From Glandiceps talaboti (Eukaryota > Hemichordata > Enteropneusta > Spengelidae), in the NCBI RefSeq assembly GCF_964340395.1, contig NC_135569.1, forward strand, positions 14,409,519 to 14,473,518: a DNA stretch of 64,000 nt, written 5' to 3'. Shown piece after piece: positions 33,456 to 45,100 of this stretch. The notes beneath the pieces are model-generated. The model made no database searches, was not told where the DNA came from, and was given only the letters and a program-made list of their open reading frames with translations. The position numbers and the translations under genes are program-made. Each line of letters begins with the position of its first letter. The first letter of the stretch is position 1.

Positions 33456-34379
33456 CTAATGATAGCTATTGACAATATGTTTTGTCAGAAGGCTATCACA
33501 TAAAGGACCTGGTCAATTTCTTTGGCCCATTAATTTAAACTGATATTTCAACCCCAACAAAAGATTGGTTGCAATTGATCACGGTACAGTATATCCTTAA
33601 GTTAAATTGTCGGTAGACTGCGCATGCTTGGTGCTATATATGGTAACTAAGCACTTCTGTGTTCTGCGTAGGTAATGATATTTTTACTGGTAAACAACAA
33701 CCTGGAGTTCAGGCATACAAAGGGTGTGAAAGTGAAAGAGAATCGTTGGTAAATTTAACAACTCGTCTTGAACCCGTCTTACCTTTATTGATACTGTGTA
33801 CACCTATTTGGTTATATTTTGTGACGAACAAGACCAATCCTGAAGATGAACTTGAGTTCTCTAGAGTAATCAGTATTTCTACAGCTTGCAACTTTATGTT
33901 TTCTATTAAAAATAGATTTTAATGTTTTTCATGATCTGATTACATTGTGGTAAATATAATGTGTACCCGATGAGCATATACATGAATCTATTTTACTTGT
34001 TGGAAGCATGGATGTAAAACCGAGGGTGATACTTCCATGATGGAAGGGTTGAACAAAATCGTTAACGTTGTTGTTTTGTATCGAAAACAAAGCCATTGTT
34101 GTCTCCTAGCCTTCTAGAGCTATATTTCGTTGTCGCTTGATTAGTTTTCTTCTGAACAGACTCTGAAAGCTCAGTAATATGAACCTCAGACCACTAGAAA
34201 AATCTTCTTATAGTGGTCTGAGTACGAACACGTAATCCATAACTCATAAAACTTACTCTTTCTCTCTTTCTTCTACCCCTTCCCTCGATCTTCGATGTTG
34301 ATTGCTCAGCTGGCAAACGAGATGTCTCCCTTATAACTGACAGGCGCGTAAAGTTTAAAGTTTAAAGTTTATTTATTTT

Positions 34380-34600
34380 CTAAAGCACCTTTTCTATTCA
34401 TTAATATTTGAAGCGCTATACATACAATATATATAAAAGCATGGTACAACAATCTAACAATTAGAGCTTAAAACAACAAACTGGCTGGTCAGTGATCAGC
34501 TGCAGTTCTCCAGGAATTGTATTCCATAGCTTTTGTCTGCAAATGGCAAGCGCTCTGTCATTTAGAGTATTATGTGATCGAGGTACAACAGGTACACGAG
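34380..34600 (-). pseudogene. LINE 3' fragment inside the array (d), internally deleted
   Basis: Follows (GTTTAAA)n at about 34358-34372. Only UTR and a short coding tail remain. Confidence 0.5.
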
Positions 34601-35499
34601 GTACAATATTTTAAGCCCAACAAAAGATTGGTTGCAATTGATCACGGTACGGTATATCGGTAGGTTAAATTGTCGGTAGACTGCGCATGCTCGGTGCTCA
34701 CGTAACTAAGCACTACTGTGAACTGCGTACATATACTGACATTTTTAACTGGTAAATAACAACCTGGGGTTCAGGCATACAAAGGGTGTGAAAGTGAAAG
34801 AGAATCGTTGGTAAATTTAACAACTTGTCTTGAACCCGTCTTACCTTTATTGATACTGTGTACACCTATTTGGTTATATTTTGTGACGAACAAAACCAAT
34901 CATGAATATGAACTTGAGTTCTCTAGAGTAATCAGTATTTCTACAGCTTGCAACTTTATGTTTTCTATTAAAAATAGATTTTAGTGTTTTTCATTTCATG
35001 ATATGATTAAATTCTGGAGAACATGTTTTGTACCATATGAGCATATACATGAAACTATTTTAGTAGTTGAAGCATGGATGTATAACCGAGGGTGATACTT
35101 CCATGGTTGAAGGGTTGAAGAAAATCGTTAACGTTGTTGTTTTGTATCCAAAACAAAGCCATTGTTGTCTTTTAGCCGTCTAGAGCTATATTTCGTTGTC
35201 GCTTGATTAGTTTTCTTCTGAACTGTCTCTGAAAGCTCAGTTCATAATGCGAATCTCAGACCACTAGACAAACTTTGTTCTAGTGGTCTGTACACGAACA
35301 CGCAATCCATAACTCATAAAACTTACTCTTTCTCTCTTTCTTCTACCCTTTCCCTCGATCTTCGATGTTGATTGCTCAGCTGGCAAACGAGATGTTTTCC
35401 ATATACCTGACAAGCGCGTAAAGTTTAAAGTTTAAAGTTTAAAGTTTATTTATTTTCTAAAGCGCCTTTTCTATTCATTAATATTTGAAGCGCTGTACA

Positions 35500-35500
35500 T

Positions 35501-35595
<95 letters not shown>

Positions 35596-35790
35596 TTGGT
35601 AGTACTGGAAATCTTTCTTGGTTGTAACTCGGAGTTTCACGCATAGTGCGATCATCAGACAATTGTCTGATGATCGCACTATGCGTGAAACTCCGAGTTA
35701 CAACCAAGAAAGAGTTCCAGTACTACCAAAACTATTACGCTCTGCCACTGCGGTATAGAGCACTGTCTTAGCAGATTGATACTCACCGAG

Positions 35791-35854
<64 letters not shown>

Positions 35855-35855
35855 T
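35500..35855. repeat. Two TA microsatellites flanking a palindrome
   Basis: (TA)n at about 35500-35591 and 35793-35851 surround a 142-bp foldback at 35592-35733. The array of segmental units ends here. Confidence 0.9.
35592..35733. mobile_element. Near-perfect 142-bp palindrome
   Basis: The arms run from agttttggtagtactgg to the complementary end, with the centre cagacaattgtctg and only a small mismatch (aaat against gagt). It is inserted in TA repeat. A TA-targeting MITE is the simplest reading. Confidence 0.8.
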
Positions 35856-36059
35856 TTTTGAATGTTTACTCATTTGCCTACCAGATGATGTTATTTGACC
35901 AAAATATACTGCCATTTGGTTGTTGCTAAGCGCGTGGTCATTGTCGCCAGGTCCAATTTTGTCAAAATGTTTTGAAGAAAATCTGCAGAATAACACTTTC
36001 GGAAACATTTCACCAAGTTTCAGACTCAGTGACCAAGTACTTGTTGAGATATAAGTTTT

Positions 36060-36467
36060 TGACCAAAAATGAACATGTTTACACCTAATTTGCATATCAC
36101 TCATGGAATCATTGTATGCTTAATATTTCTTCGTCCATTCATCCCTAGATACATTCCAATTAAATTTCAGCCAAATCTGCTCAGTAATTTTGGAATTATA
36201 GACTTCTAACCAAAAAGACGCATTTTTAGCCCTAATTTGCATATCACTGATGGAATCATCATGTCATGAACAAATCTTACTTTACACCCCCTTAAAAATG
36301 TTCTCACCAAATTTCGCACCAATCTGCCCAGTAGTTTCTGAATTTAAGTTTTTTCCACACCTGTGATGCGATCATTTTGATTTGAACAATTTCCCAACTA
36401 GACACCCAAAGTAATGAACCTACCAAATATCATGGCAATCGGTTCAGCAGTTTTTGATTTCAAGTTG

Positions 36468-36531
<64 letters not shown>

Positions 36532-36595
36532 GACGCCAGGCGATCCCTATAGCACTACTGAACCTCAGTTCAGTTGTGCTAAAAAAGACCTCGTC
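36060..36595. mobile_element. Pearl/Helentron-associated-like element A
   Basis: Tandem core units with ctaatttgcatatcactg, then ccaaatatcatggcaatcgg, then an (AC)n tract (36471-36526) with acagacagac, then a terminal hairpin in which agcactactgaac pairs with gttcagttgtgct. A second copy is at 39285-39740. Tandem core plus ACRG-type microsatellite plus 3' hairpin matches the bivalve pearl elements, regarded as non-autonomous Helentron relatives. This is an inference from layout. Confidence 0.55.
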
Positions 36596-36719
36596 AATTT
36601 CTTTGGCTGGGCCTCAGGCCGGAGTCAGTGAATCTGTCATGCCGCCCAGTTCTGAAAATGTTATATGGGGGAGGGATCATGTTTTGATTGTGCCTGGATG
36701 TGATGGAAGAACAATTCAT

Positions 36720-36880
36720 TATGTATGTATGTATGTATGTATGTATGTACGTACGTACGTACGTACGTGTGTGTGTGCGTGCGTGTGTATGTATTTATGT
36801 ATGTATGTTTGTATGTATGTATGTATGTATGTATGTATGTATGTATGTATGTATGATAATGTATGTATGTATGTAATAAA
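36720..36880. repeat. GTAT microsatellite
   Basis: (GTAT)n with GTAC and GTGC variants. Just to the right, about 36883-36945, is a small hairpin around aaatgccgtccgggtag facing agatggcattt. Confidence 0.9.
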
Positions 36881-37304
36881 TGCCGTCCGGGTAGATACAC
36901 GCCGACATAGGAGGCGTGTATTGCCCAGATGGCATTTATCTTGTACACCGCTAATAATGCAATGGTGTCATATTCTTCCCAGGAAGAACTTCATACACTC
37001 ATTGTTTATGTTTTGATTTTCGATAAGACACCCTGACGCTAACGCAACTTCCAATCGAAGCTGACACGTGTCAACAAACTGGATACACGCCTGTGTCAAC
37101 ATTCAATGTCACACACGTATATCGCTATGTTGCATGACGAAAATAGCAATTACATCCCAATGGACAGTGTATTTCATACCACTATGTATTTGCTTGATAT
37201 TATTATGCAGGACATTCACACTACAAACTACTCAATACAATCACATCCATCATGTGTATGCACCTAGTGATATGAAATTTCATCGCCACTGATAAAACAA
37301 GTCA

Positions 37305-38145
37305 TTGAGAATGACATAGTCCCCACTATGATTGGGTTTTAAGGAATTATCACTACTCTGATCACGTAACAACACTTGTGAACCTAAATCAAACAAACTT
37401 AGATATGTTGTGTCTGCTTGTTGGACATGGAACATGCCTACAACAATAAAGGATGGGTCGGGTATGGGGGATCGTATCATGACAAAAATGGATATGCACA
37501 TGTATGTTATAGAACACTGTCCTAATACCAACTTTGAATGAGATCTGTTCAAGCATGTCTGAGTTGTGGCTTTGGACATAGAAAAATCGCAAAAAAAATG
37601 GCTGCCAGGCGGCCATATTGGATCATATCACAACAACAATGAATATGCACATGTATGTCATAGAACATTGTCCTAATGCCAACTTTGAATGAGATCTGTT
37701 CAAGCATGTCCGAGTTATGGATTTGGACATGGAAAATTCACAAACAAAATGGCTGCTAGGCAGCCATATTGGCTCGTATCACGATGAAAATGGATATGCA
37801 CATGTATGTCATAGAACACTGTCCTAATACCAACTTTGAATGAGATCTGTTCAAGCATGTCCGAGTTATGGCTTTGGACATGGACAATTCACAAACAAAA
37901 TGGCTGCTAGGCGGCCATATTGGATCGTATCATGAAACAAATTGACGTGCATATGTATGCCATTGTATGTTGTCCCTGTACCAAGTTTGAAAAAAATCGG
38001 TCCAGGCATCTCCAAGAAACGGCTGCGGACGAACAGATGGATGGACGGACAGCCGGACAGACGGACGCATGGACGGACGCACGGACAGACGGAACCCAAT
38101 CCATAAGTCCCCGTCCCGGACTTCGTCCGGCGGGGACTAACAAAA
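37305..38145. mobile_element. Pearl/Helentron-associated-like element B
   Basis: About four core units of roughly 140 bp (each with caactttgaatgagatctgt and ggacatggaa), then a GACGGACA-type tetranucleotide tract at about 38025-38095, then the terminal hairpin ccccgtcccgga-cttcgtccggcgggg. The left end has tagtcccc, which is inverted at the right end as ggggacta. The architecture is the same as element A but the sequence is unrelated. Confidence 0.6.
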
Positions 38146-39074
38146 CATGGCTACTGACATCAAAAATACAACTTTCAGCGAAATTGTGTATCTACTAGCC
38201 TAAAGAAAGAAAGACTAGCGTAAAGAAACAGCATATTGATTACATGCAAATGAAATACACCATTCAAACTTTTGAAATGTCGTGTATTACGAAGCAATAG
38301 TAGTACCGTCTACCTATAGCAAGTTGTAGTAAAATACACCATTCAAACTACAATGCAATTCCATCCACAATTATTGTGACTTTTTGTCCATTACGTCTTC
38401 ATCCCTTTCCTCGGCCCAACTTTTTGTCCATTTCGTCTTCATCCCTTTCCTCGGCCCAACTATTCCAAACTTTGCATGATGAGCTAGTATTTTTTCTGTG
38501 TATATTTCAGTACATTTGCCATCAGTTTCTGAACTATTATATGTCCTCAGCTGTCATAACAGCAAACCGTCACTTTCTCCCTGCCATTATACCGTCTACC
38601 TTGCAAGTACAAGTTGTAGTATGTGTATTTTATTCACCTTCTAAATACACTCTGAGGTAATGTTTATTATTACGAAAATAGTGTTCAACTTGTGAACGGA
38701 AGTCTTATCTGTTCAGTCACAGTCAGGGGTCAAGTTTTTGTCATGATTGTCTGCATCTAATCACTCTTCCCTGGATGCCATTAATTGGATCTCATACACA
38801 GAAAATACACTCCTGCCACCGACATTTGATAAATTTGCTACTCTGCTGATACACCGGTCTTCACGCTTTTCCCTGATTGGTCAATAGCCTTATTTGTAAC
38901 TGTCAATCGACATTTAACGCCCACGCCGGAGTACAAGTATGTATGTATGTACATGTATGTATGTATGTATGTATGTATGTATGTGTGCATGTGTGTGTGC
39001 ATGCGTGTGTTTGTTTGATGCGTGCATTTATTAAAAACAGGCAGAGCGGCATCAAACATATCTTTCAAATTATC
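38146..39074. other. Intergenic stretch; 40-bp tandem duplication and GTAT repeat
   Basis: No gene recognised. A perfect or near-perfect 40-bp duplication lies at about 38380-38460 (each unit ends cctttcctcggcccaac), and a (GTAT)n/GTGC tract lies at 38937-39015. Confidence 0.5.
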
Positions 39075-39080
39075 TTTATT
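39075..39080 (-). terminator. Candidate poly(A) signal of UTP3
   Basis: AATAAA on the minus strand, about 90 bp downstream of the UTP3 stop codon at 39171. The position fits a short 3' UTR. Confidence 0.55.
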
Positions 39081-39170
39081 GCTTGGTCTCTAATATCTAT
39101 CTTACAAAGATGCCAATAAAGATCTCCAATCCAAGATTTCTGAGAGACTGCGATATATATCCTGCAATCA

Positions 39171-42100
39171 TTATGTCTTGATCTTTATACTCTTAATAAC
39201 TCCAGCTCGTATACCCGATGGTTCACCACCATATCGTTGAATTTCTCGTCGAACTTCACGCACCTACAAAATAAAGACACATGTAATAATTCTTAATGTA
39301 AACAGCACTAAAAACGTTCCCATCAAATTTCAACCCAAGCGGCTCAAATAATTTTGGAATTATAGATTTTTGAACAAAAAGACAAATGTTTAGCCCTAAT
39401 TTGCATATCACTGATGGTATCATCACATCATGAACAATTTCTAATCTAAACACCCCTAAAAATGTTCCCACCTAATTTTCATACCGATGTGCCAAGTAGA
39501 TTTTTGACAAAATTCACTTTTTGACCAAAATCCCACATCGGTGGTAAGATCATTTTGATTTGAACAATTTCCCAACTAGACACCCACAGTAATACACAAA
39601 CCAAATATCATGGCAATCGGTACAGCCGTTTTTGACTTTTTTACACACATAAACATCCACAGACAGACAGACAGACAGACAGACACTTTAAAATACCTAT
39701 TAGCACTGCTGAACCTTAACAGTTCAGTTGTGCTAAGAACACGCACACAGCTATTCAATCCATGGTTCATGCTATCAGTGGCGATGTAAGGATTGGAATG
39801 GATTACTTTTTTTTCGTCAAGACAGACTTTTTCTATAAGTGTCTCTAAGTAAATTTTCACATTTTTTTTCTACATGCATTCTTTGAGCCCTATTAACAGA
39901 GAGGGTGGAAATCAGTGAGGATATATAATTTCCCATACAATCAGTATTCTTTATTTACCTGCCCTTTTCTTCTAATCTTAGCTTTCCTGTATTTTTCTCT
40001 ATGCTTCACCCTTGGATTACGGTTTAGCTTCTTCCGTTTCGGAGTAAGACCTTTGTTTTTGGAAATCTGTTAAATGGAGATACAAAAAAGTCAACTCATA
40101 ATGCATTCATATCATTAAAGGCACATGGGTAGAACTGAGAACATGCTCTGAGACAAAAAAAAATCCAAAACTTATAGAAAACCAATCTTGTATGGTACTG
40201 ACACAAAAGGAGTGTGAACTCTCTAAACAACATTGGCAGGTTTTCTCATGTCTATAGCAGTTTTTGAGTGCAACCAAAAACTACATGTACCAGTACCAGT
40301 ATGACAGAATTCTTCCAACCATCCAAGTTTGCTTGTCACAAGCTTCATTAAAAACTACACATGTATTCCCTTGGAATAGGTTCCTCTGTCTAAGATAATT
40401 TACAACCAGTGATAGGCAAGCATTTACAATGTACATGCTAAACTTGTCACAAACAGGGCAAGTAAACACATGAATTTAATTAGATTAATAATACTTGTGA
40501 CAGCATATTGGAAGTATCACACACAAGTAACTTGTCTGTGGAAGTATGGAGATTTGTATTAAATTTCATCATTTGATAAGACGAGTTTTATGGCCTCTTT
40601 ACCTAAAAAGACCATATTCACAGACAAATTTAAAGTTCTCCTGGTATTTCATATACACAAAGAAGCCATAAAACTATTCATACAAGTCTGTAGTGCAAAC
40701 ATGCTGTGCCAAGTGTTATTAGTCCAATTCATTTATATTATATACTTTTCCCATTGGTAACAGGTTCCTGTTGTTAATGCTTGCATGTCACTGGTTGTAA
40801 GGTTACCTCATTAATCACTAGTATAAAGATTAACTGTTAATCAGATAAATCTACTCCCAATGATCTTGCTATCACTTCATCATACACATGACTTGTTCCA
40901 CAACACAAAACACCAGTCATGCACCGAGTTCACTTGTACCGGTATTCAGTGAAGTTGTTAGTTTACTGCATAGCTGTGTGTGTAATGTAATGCGGGTATG
41001 TCTAGTAGGCTAGCCAGCCTTGGCCACAATTTGCTTACAATTTAACACCAGGAAGTGACAGATTACAATCAAATTATTATTAATGCATAACATTATTCAT
41101 TCAGGCTCCCTAACTGTTTCAACACGATTAAACTTATTAAATATACTATGATTAACCGAAGAACTTTTACTGTTTTGATCCTAGGTATTTGACTACACAA
41201 GTCATGTACTCCTCTCAACATTTCAGTATATGCTTAGATTGGCATGTACTAATGAATTCCAGCATGGTAGTTAGACCCATTCCTTAGTTCAAGTTCAACG
41301 AAACTAACCTCATATGTGATAGCTCTCTTGGTGTTTGGATCAGTCTCATCATCTTCCTCTGCTTCTTCATTTTCACCATCATCATCACGATGTCTGTCAC
41401 AAAAAGATAGCATGGATGATTTACTTGATTGCAAACTACCAGTACATGTACAATATTAAGTGAAATATTAAAGCACGGTAGATAAGTCTGATAAGACTCC
41501 CTAGTAATATAAATATGACATAGTGTTCAATTGACTCCCTAGTAAGATAAATATCAAGCAGTGTTCAATTGATAAATTAATGCATTCAATTGACTCCCTA
41601 GTAATATGAATGATGCCATGTTCGATTGACCTTCTAGTAAGATGTATATTATGCAGTGTTCAATTGACTCCCTAGTAAGATAAATATTGTAAATTAATGC
41701 ATTCAATTGACTCCCTAGTAAAATAAATGATACATGTACATTTGACTATCTAGTAAGATGAATATGATGCAGTGTTTGATTGACTCCCTAGTAAGATAAA
41801 TATGATGCAGTGTTTAATTTGACTCCCTAGTAAGATAAATATGATGCAGTGTTTGATTTACTCCCTAGTAAGATAAATATGATATATGTTTGTTTCCCTG
41901 GTAAGATGAATATGATAGTGTTTGATTGACTCCCTGGTAAGATGAATATGATAGTGTTTGAACAACTCCCTTGTAAGATGTCTATGAAGCAGTGTTTAAT
42001 CTGTTGTGAATAATACATACTCTGGTTCTATTTCTTCCCTTGTATTTCTCTCCTTGGCTAATCGTTTCATCTCACTGTAATAATTGAGTGCCTGGATCTC

Positions 42101-45100
42101 ATCTGATGTAAACATCTGTTCATCTGCTTTCCTCTTCTTTCTCTCCTAAACAAAAATGAGAAAACAAAGAATATTTGTATTAACAGAATATGCAAAAGAG
42201 GTCAACTGTTGGAAGTCACGACACAAGTACAAATTTACCATGTTAGGAAAAATACATAAGTTTATGTACAAATAAAATCTTTATCAAACATATTTTACAG
42301 GATTTTAGTGACTAAGAAGTGTGTTTCTTTCTTTTGCATTTTGTGTATTGTATGTATGTTTTCCACTCTTCCATATTTTTTTTCTAAAAGAAGAAATTTT
42401 CTGCTCAAGAACAGACAATGGAAGCATCACAATCATGATGATATTTAGCTGATCTTGGGATCTAGATAATATTTCATGATATCTATGTATGGTTACACTG
42501 ATTGTAAATCTCCACATTGTTGAACTGAATACACATTGTCACACAACATAATCCTGAAAATTTTCGCCAAAGACTTATGTTTGCTTATTTCATTGGAAAA
42601 CAGAAATGCAAAAATAAGTAGTGATTAAAATGCCTTCTTGTACATGAACACAATGTACCAGTCTGGTAATTAGTAAAAAATAAGTAGTGACTAAAATGTC
42701 TTCTTGTACATGAACACAATGTACCAGTCTGGTAATTAGTAAAAAATAAGTAGTGACTAAAATGCCTTCTTGTACATGAACACAATGTACCAGTCTGGTA
42801 ATTAGTAAAAAATAAGTAGTGACTAAAATACCTTCTTGTACATGAACACAATGTACCAGTCTGGTAATTAGTAAAAAATAAGTAGTGACTAAAATGCCTT
42901 CTTGTACATGAACACAATGTACCAGTCTGGTAATTTGTAAATATTAGTAGTGACTAAAATGCCTTCTTGTACATGAACACAATGTACCAGTCTGGTAATT
43001 AATAAATATTAGTCTTTGAGAACTAGCGAGAGACTCTAAAATTCCAAAATGTTCTTGTAGCAAAAGTATCTAGGTTTATAGATTACCTTCAAAGTTTTGG
43101 GAACTGTCTCCATCACTTTCTTTTCTTCATTACCATGGTCACCTTCTCTCTCTTCGTCACTGTCGTCTAACATTTCTGACAGCTTCTTCTTAGGTTTATC
43201 ACTAACGCTGATTTCGCGTGATTTCTTGGCTTTAATTATTGTCTGTCTTTCTTCCTTCCTTGGTTTTTTTACTTTCTTTGTTTTTCTGTCTTCTGTATTT
43301 CCAGATAATAAGTTTATAATTTCGGGTTCTAATTGTTTGTCTACTGGTTCTAACTGTTTAATAAGCTGATGGAAAATGGAAAGAAATGGAAGGTGAGAAG
43401 ATTTACTTGAAGAAGGATATTGGCTATAGCTATTTGACCTTGGTAATGAAGGTCAATGTCAAATGTCATTGGAATAAATATGATAATAACCTCTTAAATC
43501 ATGTCAGGTAGAAATCATGGTGGTTTTACAGCCTGTTTTAAGTTACCGTTCACTGGCTAGCGTTGATACAAACACTCAGAAATGAAATAAAGTGCCACCA
43601 CACAGACATTGAATGTAGACATGAAAACATTGGTATCTGTGTGTCTGCATCTAGTTGCAGTACTTTTAAATGATTTTATATATCACAGCAGACAAAATGT
43701 AACAAGAAATTACGAGATAGTATAGAATATGCAGTACTGTTTGTTATTGGTTTCTTCAAGAGTTGTATCAAACAGAGCCTGTGAATGGTAATTTGAAACT
43801 AATGTAAATTTCTATGTTAACCACATCCTGTCCTTAAACTTTTTGTGACGCTGATGAGTGACTGTGCAAATCCTGAGATTCACTTCCAAAAATACAGTAT
43901 TTGACTCTGTGAGTAGTATTTTTAATTCATCATTATTAACTCAAAAGTCTATGAACATTTATGCATGCACACTTTGAAAATGTTATAAACTCTCCAGGCT
44001 TAGGATCTCCATTGGAAGGTTTCTGAAAACCTTGTGAAAGTAGTCTGCAGATGTGCTTGAAATAAGTTAAAATATGATCACAGGAAAGTAAATATAATTC
44101 TGTTGACTTACATTTCTGTATGCCACAAGTCGTCCTATTACAGGATGGTTGTGTACAGATAAATGTCTGGATTTCAATATCATATAAAAACTTATGTTGA
44201 TACAGTAACTGAAAATAAAAAAGAATTGTATCACTCAACTTTATAACTTTATAAATTTCTTGTCTTCATTCAGGATGAAACTACTTGTCAGTGAATAAAC
44301 CATGAATATAGCACAAACAAAAGTAAGATATATGATGTCTTCGTTGAAATATACTCCCAGCTACTGTACTAAGCTATGTCAAAGGTCAATGTCAAATCAA
44401 ATTATAACAGATTAATGGTTGCAGTTTATAATGAGGGGTAGGGTGTTTTTGTATTTTTGTTCCTGAACTATTGTACATATATAGTGGATGACAACCATTT
44501 CATCATATTTGATTGCATCATACACTAAAGGATATCCATATGTCTACTTCAGTATATGTACTATAGTGGCAATTGAACGACACTCTTCTTACTTACAGAG
44601 TACTAAATTTAATCAAACCCTGAATGGGGTTCAAACCCGACCACCGTGGTAAGAGGCAATTGGGTTAACCACCATTCAGCCACCGACAATTGCAGCATGA
44701 CTTACTTTAGATAAAGTTGGAACTTTGTTTGTACATAAATGGCTCCCTTTCCTCCAATGCTTCCTTCTTTGACAAAATTCATTAAAGGTTGAAGTTTATC
44801 AATAACTTCTTTGAGCTGAAAGAAAGGTTTATTCTTAGAATTAGCAAGCATTTCAAATAACTGAAAAGGCTATAGTCATGCCAAATCTTACTGCCAAAGA
44901 AATTGAAAGCATTGCATACATTTTTCACGTTATTACATTTATGCACTCTACATGTTGTACCTCTATTATCCGTGACCTCACTGATCTTGGTTTTACAATT
45001 CCATTTTTTTAGTCATTCTTTCCCTACACTTTCTGTCTTTTACTTACTTTTTACCTAGTTTCAATTTTTTATAGTTTTGCCTTCCTTTTTTACATTTTAT

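Larger units (their letters stand above)
28310..35500. repeat. Tandem segmental array of at least five units
   Basis: Unit heads are near 28310, 29205, 31812, 33543 and 34610, plus a headless core at 30256. Each head carries a conserved block with gactgcgcatgcttggtgct, then a core beginning aacaacctggagttcaggca and running about 230 bp, then a tail with ctcgatcttcgatgttgatt, and ends in (GTTTAAA)2-3 joined to a minus-strand LINE 3' fragment. Unit lengths differ (about 0.9 to 1.7 kb) mainly because the LINE fragments differ in length. A short frame (GKQQPGVQAYKG) stays open in three cores but is broken in the others, so I do not call a gene. Confidence 0.8.

Noticed and set aside
28394-33922. 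Short ORFs with GKQQPGVQAYKG in the tandem array
   Set aside because: Open in only three of six cores and broken by small indels in the rest; conservation is explained by recent duplication of DNA.
42585-42917. A 110-residue repetitive frame with 22-residue units
   Set aside because: Caused by a stop-free 66-bp minisatellite inside a UTP3 intron.
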